Assembly (NCBI GenBank): GCA_032119595.1 | Contig: JAUMBQ010000006.1 | Span: forward strand, 1,488,001-1,552,000 | Origin: JAGIBJ01 sp032119595 | GTDB taxonomy: Bacteria; Actinomycetota; Thermoleophilia; Solirubrobacterales; Solirubrobacteraceae | Direction: 5' to 3' | DNA length: 64,000 nucleotides | Part shown: piece by piece, positions 51,317-60,316 of the stretch | Layout: each line of letters begins with the position of its first letter | Numbering within the stretch: position 1 is the first letter of the stretch | Notes under the pieces: model-generated | What the model saw: the letters and a program-made list of their open reading frames with translations, nothing else | What the model was told of the DNA's origin: nothing | Databases searched by the model: none | Translations under genes and position numbers: made by a program

Positions 51317-53560
51317 ATGTGGTCGATGGCGCTTCTCAAACGCAGCCCGGTGCCTGATCCGGCACCGACCGCGACGCCGTCCCAGTCCGTCCTCACGCGG
51401 TCCGAGGTCGCCCTCGTTCCGGCCCTCGTGATCTCGTTCGGTGCGTTCGCGCTCGCGGTCAGTCAGGCGCTGCGCCCCGCGGGCCAGATGGTCAGCGCGC
51501 ATGCCGATTCGATGTTCGTGCCGTTCGCGATCCTGTCGGGCGTCGTCGCTGGAGCCTTGGCCCTGGTCATTCACCGCACGACGTTGATGCAGCGCGAAGG
51601 TGCCGTCTGGATCTACGTCGCCGGCGCCGCCGCGCTGATGTTCGCGCTCTCGCTCGGCGCCCTCCTGGATTCCGGCCTGGCCACCGTCGCGCTTGGCAGC
51701 GTGATGCTCGTGTCGTTCTACATCGGGTTCGTCTTCCCGTACCGGATCGCGCGCGCCTCCCTGCTGGTCCTGCTCCTCGTGCTCGGCGGCCTACAGGCAG
51801 CGGTCCCCGAAGCCGACGGGATCGAGGCGCTGTCGACCCTCGCGCTGGCGATCAGTGGCTGGCTGCTGGGTCGCATCCCGCGCATGGGGCACCGGATCGC
51901 GTCGCGCCACGCGCTGGTGCTGTCGCGTAGTGACGTCCTCACGAAGGTGCTCAACCGTCGCGGATTCATCGAGGAGTTCGCGCATGAGCTGCGCGTCGGT
52001 GCGGCGGAAGGGAGCCCAATCGCGCTGATCGTCATCGATCTCAACGGATTCAAGCTGATCAACGATCGCCAGGGCCACGCGGCCGGCGACGAAATGCTGG
52101 CTTGGGTCGCGTCGCGTGTGGCCTCGTTGCTCCCGGCGCGGGCGATCTTCGGGCGGATGGGCGGCGACGAGTTCGCGGCCGCGCTGCCCGGCATTTCGGA
52201 GATCTCCGCGGAGGCGCTGGCGAAGTCGCTGCATGCCGCGCTGGCCGAGCGGATCGGCGCGTCGATTGGCGTGGCGGCCCAGCCCACCGGCGCGGCGGGC
52301 GTCGATGAACTGTTCCGCGTGGCCGACGTCGGCCTCTACGCGGCGAAGGCCGATCCGACTCGGCGGGTTCAGGTTCGCGAGGTACCGGCATCCACCGAGC
52401 CGATCGAGCCGGATGCGGCTGCGCCGCCCTACACGTATGCGCGCCTGCGGGCCGGAAAGGGCCCCCGGGAGCGGTCCGACACCGACCTGCGCTTCGACGG
52501 CCAGTGGGTGCTCGCCGGGTATGTCGCGATCGCACTCTCGGGACTCGTGTTCGTCGCCAGTACGTGGGCGTGGGGTGGCGACACGTTCTTCGAGGAACTG
52601 ATCCGGTACGGCGGCGCGCCGTGGGTGCTGCTGAACCTCGGGCTCGGCGTTGGCTATCGCAACCGTCCGATCGACACCGGCAGGCCGCTGACCCTGCCGA
52701 TTTGGGCTTCGTCGGTCCTGGTCGGCGTCGGTGTGGGCACGGCGTGCTTGTCGACGGGTGATGGTGCCGCGTCGCCCATCCTGGCCGGCCTCTATCTGAA
52801 GCTGATCTTCGACGCCGCGACCTTCGAGCGCAGAGATGCCGCCAAACTCTCCTCCGTCATCGTCGGCTTCTGGCTCCTGGTGCTCGTCCTCGGCCCGGCC
52901 GATGCGCTCTGGGTGGTGCCGTTCCAGCTCGTCATGCTCGTCGGCGCGTTCCGGTTGGGGCTGATCGGTCGCCACGCGTTTGAGTCGGCGACGCGTGCTC
53001 GGATGCAGCTGGCGCTCACCGATCCCCTCACCGGCCTGCTGAACCGTCGCGGGTTCATGCGCCGCGCCGACCGGATCGTGTCCGAGGCTCAGGCAGGGCC
53101 GCTTGCCCCGGTCGTGATCGCGCTCGACCTCGACGACTTCAAGACGATCAATGACACCCGAGGCCATGCCGTCGGCGATGCGCTCCTCCGCGACGTCGCG
53201 ACAGCCTGCGCGGCCGTCCTCGGCGACGAGTTCGCGCTGGGGCGCGTCGGTGGCGACGAGTTCGTGGCGATCGCGCCGGCCATGTCGAACGAGGACCTGG
53301 GCGACCTGATCGAGGCGCTGGACGAGCGCCTCGAAACGGTCGTGGCCGCGTCGGTCGGCAGCGGCGTCTACGGCCCCGATGGCGTCGAACTCGACCAGCT
53401 CCTGCAAGTCGCTGACCACCGCGCCTACGCCATCAAGCAGGAGCGAGCGTCCCAGCAGCCGGGCGACGCGTCCGTCGCGGCCCCGACCGGCCCCGGGTAT
53501 GAGGGGCCCGAGCGCCGCCGTCCGCGGGGCGACCGCCGTCTGCGGGATCGCGACTTCTAG
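51317..53560 (+). CDS. Membrane protein with two GGDEF domains
   Basis: This protein of about 747 residues has the order six helices, GGDEF, six helices, GGDEF. The first cyclase domain runs from SRSDVLTKVLNRRGFIEEFA to the signature GRMGGDEFAAAL near residue 281. The second runs from LTDPLTGLLNRRGFMRRADR to GRVGGDEFVAIAP near residue 644. Both GGDEF sites are intact, so both could make cyclic di-GMP; neither has an RxxD inhibitory site just upstream. The unit looks like an internal duplication. The tail (EGPERRRPRGDRRLRDRDF) is strongly basic. The start is uncertain: ATG 51317, ATG 51326 or TTG 51284. Confidence 0.85.
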   Translation: MWSMALLKRSPVPDPAPTATPSQSVLTRSEVALVPALVISFGAFALAVSQALRPAGQMVSAHADSMFVPFAILSGVVAGALALVIHRTTLMQREGAVWIYVAGAAALMFALSLGALLDSGLATVALGSVMLVSFYIGFVFPYRIARASLLVLLLVLGGLQAAVPEADGIEALSTLALAISGWLLGRIPRMGHRIASRHALVLSRSDVLTKVLNRRGFIEEFAHELRVGAAEGSPIALIVIDLNGFKLINDRQGHAAGDEMLAWVASRVASLLPARAIFGRMGGDEFAAALPGISEISAEALAKSLHAALAERIGASIGVAAQPTGAAGVDELFRVADVGLYAAKADPTRRVQVREVPASTEPIEPDAAAPPYTYARLRAGKGPRERSDTDLRFDGQWVLAGYVAIALSGLVFVASTWAWGGDTFFEELIRYGGAPWVLLNLGLGVGYRNRPIDTGRPLTLPIWASSVLVGVGVGTACLSTGDGAASPILAGLYLKLIFDAATFERRDAAKLSSVIVGFWLLVLVLGPADALWVVPFQLVMLVGAFRLGLIGRHAFESATRARMQLALTDPLTGLLNRRGFMRRADRIVSEAQAGPLAPVVIALDLDDFKTINDTRGHAVGDALLRDVATACAAVLGDEFALGRVGGDEFVAIAPAMSNEDLGDLIEALDERLETVVAASVGSGVYGPDGVELDQLLQVADHRAYAIKQERASQQPGDASVAAPTGPGYEGPERRRPRGDRRLRDRDF

Positions 53561-53580
53561 CGGCCTCAAAGGTCCTTCGG

Positions 53581-53626
53581 CGACGGGCGACGGGCGACGG
53601 GCGACGGGCGATGGGCGATGGGCGCT
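53581..53626. repeat. 7-bp tandem repeat
   Basis: GGGCGAC is repeated three times, then GGGCGAT twice and GGGCGCT once, in phase, just after the GGDEF gene. Seven is not a multiple of three and no gene covers it. It could be a slippage-prone tract. Confidence 0.75.
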
Positions 53627-53759
53627 TGGTGCGTCGCGCCGATGACGCGCGGACCGTGCGCCGACCTCGGTGAGGCAATTTGCTCCAAATGGCCAAGGCG
53701 GGCGCTCCGCAGGTCGGAGATGATCCGACGATGGGACACCGTGGCAATCGGATACCTGG

Positions 53760-54335
53760 GTGACGTGGCTCTCCGGACCGTTGCCCGATCTGTTCGAGGC
53801 GGGCGCCAAGGCGTCGATGATGTACGCGACGGCGTGGGCCCTGCTGCGGCTCGGAGAGCGACGGACCCTTGCGCAGTTCACGCTGATTGACGTGGTCGCG
53901 GCGGTGGCGGTCGGTGCGATCGTCGGGCGGTCGGCGATCGCCCGGGACCAGACCTACGCGGAAGGTGCGATTGCGCTCGTCGCGTTGCTGCTCACGCACC
54001 ACGCGGCGAGCCGGCTCCGGTTGCGGCCACTGATCTCGCGGTTCACCGACCATCCCGTTCGCGTGTTGGTGGCCGATGGGGTCCTCCGCGAAGCCGAACT
54101 GCGGCGATCCGGCGTGACGGAGACCGACCTCTACAGCGAGCTGCGCCTGCACGGGGTGTTCACGCTCGCCGACGTGCGGTTCGTGCTCTACGAACCTCGC
54201 GGTGGGCTCACCGTGGTGCCGGTGAGTGAGGGTCCGATTCCCGAACTCGTGCAGGCCGGGTTGGGCGCAGCTCGATACCCCGCGACGGGGCCGCCAGAGG
54301 CGAAGCCTGCGGAGAGCCAGCCCGCGGACGTCTGA
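53760..54335 (+). CDS. DUF421 (YetF/YcaP-like) membrane protein
   Basis: This 191-residue protein has two or three N-terminal helices (IDVVAAVAVGAIVGRSAIAR and EGAIALVALLLTHHAASRL) with the DUF421 pattern LLRLGERRTLAQFTLIDVV. A soluble domain follows: HPVRVLVADGVLREAELRRS, then TETDLYSELRLHGVFTLADV, then VRFVLYEPRGGLTVVP. Family members influence spore or cell-envelope properties, but their reaction is unknown. It starts at GTG 53760. It converges with the SulP gene across 75 bp. Confidence 0.85.
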   Translation: MTWLSGPLPDLFEAGAKASMMYATAWALLRLGERRTLAQFTLIDVVAAVAVGAIVGRSAIARDQTYAEGAIALVALLLTHHAASRLRLRPLISRFTDHPVRVLVADGVLREAELRRSGVTETDLYSELRLHGVFTLADVRFVLYEPRGGLTVVPVSEGPIPELVQAGLGAARYPATGPPEAKPAESQPADV

Positions 54336-54410
54336 TCCTCGATCGGGGCGGCAGCGTGCCCACCGCCACCGCCACCGCCACGTCGTGGTGGAAGCCGCCG
54401 CGTCGAGCGC

Positions 54411-55901
54411 TCAGGACGCGTCGAGCTTGCCGGAGAGACTCCGATGGATGAGCTCGCTGGGCTCGTTGAGGCCGACGATCTCGACCGCCTTGCCCTGCCG
54501 CTGGTACTTGTGCGAGATGGCGTCCAGGGCCGCGACGGCCGAGGCGTCCCACACGTGAGCGTCGCTCATGTCGATCACGATCTGGGCCGGGTCTTCCGGG
54601 TGGTGGAACGCGTCGGTGAGTTCCTCGTTCGAGGCGAAGAACAGCTCGCCCCTCACCGTGTACCGCGCGGTCTGCTCGTCGCTTGAGAGCTGCCGGTCCA
54701 CGTCGAGCAGGTGCGCGACGCGCCGCGAGAACACAGCCATCGTGACCAGCACGCCGACGCCGACGCCGAGCGCGAGGTTGTTCGTTGCGACCGTGACGGC
54801 GACGGTCGACAGCATCACCACGGTCTCCCCGATCGGCATCCGCTTGAGCGTCGCCGGGTGGATGCTGTGCCAGTCGAAGGTGGCGTAGCTCACGAACACC
54901 ATCACGGCGGCCAGCGCGGTCATCGGGATCACCGCGACGACGGGCCCGAGCGCCAGGATCAGGAAGAGGAGGAAGGCGCCAGCGGCGAACGTCGAGATCC
55001 GGGTTCGTGCGCCACTTACGCGCACGTTGATCATCGTTTGGCCGATCATCGCGCAGCCGGCCATGCCGCCGAACGCGCCGGTCACGACGTTGGCGATGCC
55101 TTGGCCGCGCGCTTCGCGGGCCTTGTCCGACGAGGTGTCGGTGATGTCGTCGACCAGGCGCGCCGTCATGAGCGACTCGAGCAGGCCGACGATCGCGAGC
55201 GTGAGCGAATACGGCGCGATGATCTTCAGCGTCTCGAGGTTGAACGGCACCGAGGGCAGCCCGAGCAGCGGGAACGCGCTCGGGAGTTCGCCTTCGTCGC
55301 CGACGTTCGGGAGGGTGAGTCCGACCGCCACGGCGATGGCGGTGAGCAGCACAATCGCTACGAGCGGCGAGGGCACCACGGTGGTGAACCGCGGAAGGAT
55401 GATGATCAGCGCGAATCCCGCTGCTACGAACACATAGCCGGTCAACCCAGCGCCCGTGATGTGCTCGATCTGGGCAAGGAAGATGAGGATCGCAAGGGCG
55501 TTGACGAATCCGGTCATCACTGACTGCGGCACGAACCGCATGAGGCGCGCGGCCCCGACGCTCCCGAGGGCGATCTGGAACAGGCCCGCCAGGATGGTCG
55601 CGGCAAGCAGGTACTCCACGCCGTGGTCCTTCACCAGCGTGATCACCACGAGCGCCATGGCGGCCGTCGCAGCGGAGATCATCGCCGGCCGCCCGCCGAC
55701 GATCGCGATCGTGACGGCCATCGTGAACGACGCGTAGAGGCCCACGCGCGGATCGACCCCCGCGATGATCGAGAACGAGATTGCCTCCGGGATCAGTGCG
55801 AGGGCAACGACGAGGCCGGCGAGGAGCTCCACGCGGAGTGTCGAGGCATCCGGCAGTCGGCGGCGGGTCTGGGACGCGGGCGCCGCAGTGTGGTCTGGCA
55901 T
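54411..55901 (-). CDS. SulP family anion transporter with STAS domain
   Basis: This 496-residue transporter has the SulP core of about 12-14 helices: ELLAGLVVALALIPEAISFS, then PRVGLYASFTMAVTIAIVGG, then RGQGIANVVTGAFGGMAGCA and MIGQTMINVRVSGARTRIST. The C-terminal STAS domain (about residues 415-496) includes IVIDMSDAHVWDASAVAALD. Bacterial SulP proteins import bicarbonate, sulfate or dicarboxylates; the substrate cannot be read. The upstream zinc-ribbon genes lie 78 bp away on the same strand and may share its transcript. Confidence 0.93.
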   Translation of the reverse strand: MPDHTAAPASQTRRRLPDASTLRVELLAGLVVALALIPEAISFSIIAGVDPRVGLYASFTMAVTIAIVGGRPAMISAATAAMALVVITLVKDHGVEYLLAATILAGLFQIALGSVGAARLMRFVPQSVMTGFVNALAILIFLAQIEHITGAGLTGYVFVAAGFALIIILPRFTTVVPSPLVAIVLLTAIAVAVGLTLPNVGDEGELPSAFPLLGLPSVPFNLETLKIIAPYSLTLAIVGLLESLMTARLVDDITDTSSDKAREARGQGIANVVTGAFGGMAGCAMIGQTMINVRVSGARTRISTFAAGAFLLFLILALGPVVAVIPMTALAAVMVFVSYATFDWHSIHPATLKRMPIGETVVMLSTVAVTVATNNLALGVGVGVLVTMAVFSRRVAHLLDVDRQLSSDEQTARYTVRGELFFASNEELTDAFHHPEDPAQIVIDMSDAHVWDASAVAALDAISHKYQRQGKAVEIVGLNEPSELIHRSLSGKLDAS

Positions 55902-55979
55902 CGCCGAGTCACCCTAGGGATCGCGCGGGTGATGGGCCGGCCCCGAGGCGTGGCCGAGCGCCAGGTCGTATTCGCCTGG

Positions 55980-56771
55980 TCAGGCGCGATCAGCTGCGCG
56001 GCGCCCGATGGCCGTCGGCAGCGGCGCCGACACCCAGGTTTCGGCAATCCGACCGCCCGAGAGGCGCCAACGCGTGACCTGCTGGTCCCACGTCTCGGCG
56101 GGGCCGAGCCTCGTTGGCCCGCCGGTCACGCTCCGGGTCCACACGATGTCGCCAGCCTCGGGATCGACGACCGCGATCTCCGGCAGGACCGAGTACGGCT
56201 TGAAGAGCTGGCCAAAGCTCTTGAGTTGTTTGCGCAGGCGTTCGGAGCCGGTGTTCGTTCGCCCCGACCAGTGATGCTGGGCGCAGTCGCTGGCCAGGAA
56301 CGTCGCCGCCTGGTCGGTGTCGCCGCGGTTGATCGCGGCGATCATCGCCAGGACGGGATGATCCGGTGGCAGGGTGCGGGCCGACGCGATCCACTTGGTG
56401 CACGAGCCGCACCAGCCCGACGCATCTCGCTTGGTGGCATGGCAGCGGGGGCAGGCCGACACCCTCTTGAACCGCTCCATGACGATCGGAAGCGCGATGC
56501 CTTTGCTGGCCCCGCGGGTGGTGCTCAGGGTCCGGCGTTCGCGGATCAGGAGCATGACGCCCAAGGCCGCGCCCGCGACGGCGACGATGGCGGCGAGTCC
56601 TTGGAATGCCGTGCTGCTGGACTGGCCCGCCAAGCCGACCGCGCCGAGCGCGACCGAGAACGGCACGATGGACAGGACCCCTGCCAGATGGGCTCGGCGA
56701 GCCCGGCCGCGGAACTCCGAGGTGAGCGGCTCGACCGTGAGGTCGGCGAGGGAGAAGGTCTGGTTCGTCAC
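55980..56771 (-). CDS. Membrane-anchored zinc-ribbon / NTF2-like protein, paralogue A
   Basis: This 263-residue protein has two helices near residues 30-80 (LAGVLSIVPFSVALGAVGLA and GLAAIVAVAGAALGVMLLI), a zinc ribbon CPRCHATKRDASGWCGSC, and a C-terminal SnoaL/NTF2-like domain (HPVLAMIAAINRGDTDQAAT to WRLSGGRIAETWVSAPLP). The protein at 56841-57542 has the same order, so the pair arose by duplication. NTF2-like folds bind small molecules or act as stress sensors; here the function is unknown. The start is GTG 56771, with GAGGG just upstream. Confidence 0.7.
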   Translation of the reverse strand: MTNQTFSLADLTVEPLTSEFRGRARRAHLAGVLSIVPFSVALGAVGLAGQSSSTAFQGLAAIVAVAGAALGVMLLIRERRTLSTTRGASKGIALPIVMERFKRVSACPRCHATKRDASGWCGSCTKWIASARTLPPDHPVLAMIAAINRGDTDQAATFLASDCAQHHWSGRTNTGSERLRKQLKSFGQLFKPYSVLPEIAVVDPEAGDIVWTRSVTGGPTRLGPAETWDQQVTRWRLSGGRIAETWVSAPLPTAIGRRAADRA

Positions 56772-56840
56772 TCCCTCTAGGTCGGCAGAGGACCGTCGAG
56801 CCTGAGCGTCGGCGCGCCACCTGGCGGAATGTCCGAGCCG

Positions 56841-57542
56841 TTAGATGATCGGCCGGAACGACCAGCTCTCGACGATGCGGTCGCCCTCGAGCTGGCAGCG
56901 GAACACCTGTCGGCTCTGCAGCGGGGTGCCGAGAAGTCGCAGCCGGCCGGTCCCGAGAATGCGCAGCCACACGACGCTCGGATGCCCCGGATCGGGCACG
57001 GCGATCTCCACGCTCGCCGCGTACTCCGGGAAGAGCGTGAACAGGCGACGCAGGAAGGTCTCCTGGATGAAGAGGTCGCGGCTCGGCGAGCGCTTGCACC
57101 ATTGGTGATCGAGGTAGCAGTCGTCGAGCCAACCGAGCGCTGCGTGGGTGTCGTGCCGGCTGAGTGCCTCGGTGAGCTGTCGCGCGGGGTGGCTCGACGG
57201 CAGCCAGCCGTGGCGAAGCGTGCTCCAGCAGGATTCGCACCAGCCAGAGTCGCCGCGCACGTACACCGCGCAGCGTGGGCAGGGCGCGTCGTGCGTCGGC
57301 CGCTGGAGCAGCGGAGCGACGCCGGCTCCCTGGATGCGGACGACCGCCACCACGCCGCGCACCAGCAGCACGACGCCGAGCGCCACCCCGGCGCCAGCAC
57401 CGATCCCAAGCAGCGAAGCGGCGGCCTCTCGCTCCCCGGCGACCTTCCACGTGGCGACGCTCGTGACGAGCACGAACACCCCGAGCATGAGCGTCCCCCA
57501 CGCGCGGTCCCACTCATCCGCGCTGATCGAGAAGAGCCGCAT
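56841..57542 (-). CDS. Membrane-anchored zinc-ribbon / NTF2-like protein, paralogue B
   Basis: This 233-residue protein mirrors the downstream paralogue. It has two helices (LMLGVFVLVTSVATWKVAG and GAGAGVALGVVLLVRGVVAV), the ribbon CPRCAVYVRGDSGWCESC, and an NTF2-like domain from HPARQLTEALSRHDTHAALG to CQLEGDRIVESWSFRP. Both share the DSGWC or DASGWC spacing and the final GDRI/GGRI-ESW motif. ATG 57542 was chosen; a GTG 10 codons upstream is possible. Tandem palindromic repeats lie just upstream, in the divergent gap before the calcium-binding-repeat gene. Confidence 0.7.
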   Translation of the reverse strand: MRLFSISADEWDRAWGTLMLGVFVLVTSVATWKVAGEREAAASLLGIGAGAGVALGVVLLVRGVVAVVRIQGAGVAPLLQRPTHDAPCPRCAVYVRGDSGWCESCWSTLRHGWLPSSHPARQLTEALSRHDTHAALGWLDDCYLDHQWCKRSPSRDLFIQETFLRRLFTLFPEYAASVEIAVPDPGHPSVVWLRILGTGRLRLLGTPLQSRQVFRCQLEGDRIVESWSFRPII

Positions 57543-57599
57543 CGCTCGTAGTGTCGGCGATTCGCCGGCCACGACGCCACCCCGCGGCGCTCAGCCCGG

Positions 57600-57650
57600 C
57601 GTGAACGGCCATTTGTTGTCGTCGGGGCGACAGATTTTGGCCGCTCACCG
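57600..57650. repeat. Dispersed palindromic repeat, copy 4 of 5 (tandem)
   Basis: The outer arms are GTGAACGGCC and GGCCGCTCACCG, and the inner arms TTGTCG and CGACAG. This is the third inner-arm version in the family, again pairable. Copy 5 follows 61 bp later in the same orientation. Confidence 0.85.
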
Positions 57651-57660
57651 CCGGTCGGGG

Positions 57661-57711
57661 CGTGAACGGCCATTTGTTGTCGTTGGGGCGACAGATTTTG
57701 GCCGCTCACCG
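57661..57711. repeat. Dispersed palindromic repeat, copy 5 of 5 (tandem)
   Basis: It is nearly identical to copy 4, with one change in the loop and one base downstream, so it is a recent tandem duplication of the repeat with its GTCGGGG flank. It ends 40 bp before the ATG of the next gene. Confidence 0.85.
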
Positions 57712-57750
57712 TCGGTCGGGGCGCCAGCTTGCCGATAGCGTGAAGACCGG

Positions 57751-58983
57751 ATGCGTTTTCCTTCGATCTCAGTTCGTGCCCGAATCAGCCTCGCGGCGTG
57801 CGCCGTCGTCGCCTCCGCGGGGTGGACGGCGGTACCGGCCTCGGCCGCGCCGACGGCCACGAATCAGGCCGGCACCGCGACCTTCACCGATCCCGATGGC
57901 GCGGTCGACGGCCTGTCGGTGACGCTGAACCAGGTGCAGGGCGCAAGCGTGGACCCGCAAGGCTGGAACGTCGCGTTCTTTCAATTCGCACCGGAAGTCG
58001 TGCCTGGCTCAGGCTGCCAGCCCGGGCTCGTCGGGGTGCTCTGCCCGTTCGGCGCCAGCTCGCCCTCCGGCATCAACGTCGACCTGGGCGGCGGCGACGA
58101 TCAGGTCACCCTGGAAGTGACCGAGAGCGCCGCGGCCACGCCCGCCGCGATCACGCTGGCCGGCGGCGCCGGCAACGACCGCATCTCCACGATCCGTGCC
58201 AAGGCCACGCTCGACGGCGGCGCCGGCGACGACGTCCTGCTGCCCGACGAGATCCGCCCGATCGTCGCCGCGCCCGGAGCGACGCCGGGTGGCGTGATCC
58301 GGGGCGGCGCCGGCCAGGACACGGTGGCATACGAAACGAGCCCCGAAGCGGTGAACGTGTCGCTCGACGGCATCGCGAACGACGGCCGCGCGGGCGAGAA
58401 AGACAACGTCGCCACCGACGTGGAACACATCACCGGCCCGGCCAAGGGCAGTGTCCTGACCGGCGGAACGGCCGACAACACGCTCACCGGCGGTGCCGGT
58501 AATGACACCCTCGACGGGCTCGCCGGCGACGACACGCTCAGCGGCAACGCGGGCAACGACGAATTCAACGCGGTCGATGGCGTGGGCGACGACACCGTGA
58601 CCTGCGGCGACGGCGACGACCTCGTGTTTGCGGACTTCGGCGACACCGTCGAGGCCGGCGTGTGCGAGACCGTCGCGTGGGCTCCGGCCCTCTCGTCGAA
58701 GTCACTGCGGTACAAGAACGGCCGGATTCGGATCGGCCTCAAATGCCCAGCGACCGCTGAGGGTTGCCTCGGCACGGTGATCCTGCGGACCAAGGCGGCG
58801 AAGCCGGCGACGATCGCGAAGGCGCGCTACGCCATCAAGCGCGGCAAGAAGACCACGGTGTCGCTCAAGGCCACCAAAGCCGGACGCACCGCGCTCAAGA
58901 AGAAGGCGATCACTGCCACGGCGCTGATCGCGCTCGACGGCGGCCCGGCCCCGATCGGGCCGTCGATCAAGATTCGTCGCTGA
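57751..58983 (+). CDS. Secreted hemolysin-type calcium-binding repeat protein
   Basis: This 410-residue exported protein starts MRFPSISVRARISLAACAVV, with a signal peptide ending near VPASAAP. Several RTX-type blocks follow: VDLGGGDDQV near residue 110, LAGGAGNDRIS, LDGGAGDDVLLP, IRGGAGQDTV and a cluster LTGGAGNDTLDGLAGDDTLS near 250. The nonapeptides bind calcium in the family. The C-terminal 80 residues are a Lys-rich module (KCPATAEGCLGTVILRTKAA, KKTTVSLKATKAGRTALKKK) similar in style to the ends of the proteins at 29711 and 40667. It has no enzymatic domain, so a structural surface role is likely. Confidence 0.82.
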   Translation: MRFPSISVRARISLAACAVVASAGWTAVPASAAPTATNQAGTATFTDPDGAVDGLSVTLNQVQGASVDPQGWNVAFFQFAPEVVPGSGCQPGLVGVLCPFGASSPSGINVDLGGGDDQVTLEVTESAAATPAAITLAGGAGNDRISTIRAKATLDGGAGDDVLLPDEIRPIVAAPGATPGGVIRGGAGQDTVAYETSPEAVNVSLDGIANDGRAGEKDNVATDVEHITGPAKGSVLTGGTADNTLTGGAGNDTLDGLAGDDTLSGNAGNDEFNAVDGVGDDTVTCGDGDDLVFADFGDTVEAGVCETVAWAPALSSKSLRYKNGRIRIGLKCPATAEGCLGTVILRTKAAKPATIAKARYAIKRGKKTTVSLKATKAGRTALKKKAITATALIALDGGPAPIGPSIKIRR

Positions 58984-59044
58984 ACGCGCCGTTGCCAAGA
59001 TCTGCAAGACCCAGCGCCTGGCGCCGGCGGTCACTTGCGTTCGC

Positions 59045-60316
59045 TCAGACGATGCGGCGGCCGGCCATCGCCTGAAGGGACGGCACATCGGCGCCCGTGA
59101 GCGTCGCGATCTCGACGGGGTCCGCGGCGCCGCAGCTCAGGGCGCGAAGCACGTCGGCGGCCAGCGCCTGCGCCGTTGCCGGCTCGTCGACCGTCGCCTG
59201 CGTGAGGTCCTTGGCGAGGTACGTCCGCAGGCGCGTGGTCGCGTCTGGCAGCCGCCGGCGCAGCGACACGATCGTGACGAGGTGGCGCGTCACGAGCTGC
59301 GCCGGATGCAGGTCCCACCCTTGGCGGATGCCGTCGGCGAGCGCGCCCGCGACGAGGTCCGCGTGCACCTTCCAGTGCGCGTGGACCGTGGCGGTGTCGC
59401 CCACGGGAAGCTTGTTCGTGGACCCATCGCTCACCTCGATCCCGGTCTGTGCGGCGGCGAGCCGCATCACGGCCTTGGCCGTCTGCGCGACCGGGTGGTC
59501 GGCGCGCTGATGCTCGGCGCTCACGCCCAGCGCGGCGCTGTAGTCATAGGTGCCGTAGTGCAGGCCGGTCACCCGTCCCTCACCGGCGTCGATCATCGGC
59601 GGCAGCGAGGCATGGCCCTCGGCGCTCAGGATTGTCTGCGGCGTCTCGACCTGGATCTCGAACTTCAGCGTTCCGGGCGCAAGCTGGTGCGCCTGCTCCA
59701 AGGCGCCGAGGAGCACCACGTATACCCGCACCTGGTCGACGTGCACGACCTTCGGCAGGGTCACGACGAAGCCGTCCGGAAGGCGACCCGTTTCCGCCAG
59801 GAGCCGGCCGAGGAGGCGGTCGAGCGTGCGGACCGCTCGGTGCCGGGTCGCGGACTCCAGGCTCCGGTGCCGGATGCCGAGCCGGCGCGGCGCGTTCGCG
59901 GCGGAGGCTTCGGCGATCAGCACCGCTGCCGCACGGTCGGTGTGGGCGTCCTCTTCGTCATCGGAGTGGGGCCCGTAGCCGTCCTCAAGGTCGATCCGGA
60001 GGTCCTGGATCGGGGCGTCGCTCAGCGCGCGGAGCAGGAGCGGCCAGGCATCCTCGACCTCGGCCGCGGCGAGGCCGACCGCTCCGGCGAGCACGGCGGG
60101 CGTCGGCGCGTGCTCGCTGAGCGCGCCCAGGGCAAGGTGTCCCCATGTCTCGCACAGTCCGGGCCTCGCCAGGTGCGCCGGCACGTACACCGTGTGGGAC
60201 GGCTGATCCAGCAGCGCTCCGCCCGGCCAGCGCTGGGCCATCCACTGATCGAGCGGGGCGAGGGCCTCATCGACGGCGCGCAGCGCGCCCTCAGGCAGGC
60301 GACCGGGGCCAGGCAT
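59045..60316 (-). CDS. HpcH/HpaI aldolase/citrate lyase-like protein (DUF6986 type)
   Basis: This 423-residue protein resembles the HpcH/CitE superfamily. DAPIQDLRIDLEDGYGPHSD carries acidic metal ligands, VVTLPKVVHVDQVRV the central strand, and TLKFEIQVETPQTILSAEGH with GRVTGLHYGTYDYSAALG the active-site strands. Such enzymes cleave or form malyl-CoA or 2-keto-acid aldols, and may handle glyoxylate, so a link with the ureide pathway is plausible but inferred. Its ATG overlaps the stop of the LacI gene by one base (TGATG), so regulator and enzyme are one operon. Confidence 0.8.
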   Translation of the reverse strand: MPGPGRLPEGALRAVDEALAPLDQWMAQRWPGGALLDQPSHTVYVPAHLARPGLCETWGHLALGALSEHAPTPAVLAGAVGLAAAEVEDAWPLLLRALSDAPIQDLRIDLEDGYGPHSDDEEDAHTDRAAAVLIAEASAANAPRRLGIRHRSLESATRHRAVRTLDRLLGRLLAETGRLPDGFVVTLPKVVHVDQVRVYVVLLGALEQAHQLAPGTLKFEIQVETPQTILSAEGHASLPPMIDAGEGRVTGLHYGTYDYSAALGVSAEHQRADHPVAQTAKAVMRLAAAQTGIEVSDGSTNKLPVGDTATVHAHWKVHADLVAGALADGIRQGWDLHPAQLVTRHLVTIVSLRRRLPDATTRLRTYLAKDLTQATVDEPATAQALAADVLRALSCGAADPVEIATLTGADVPSLQAMAGRRIV

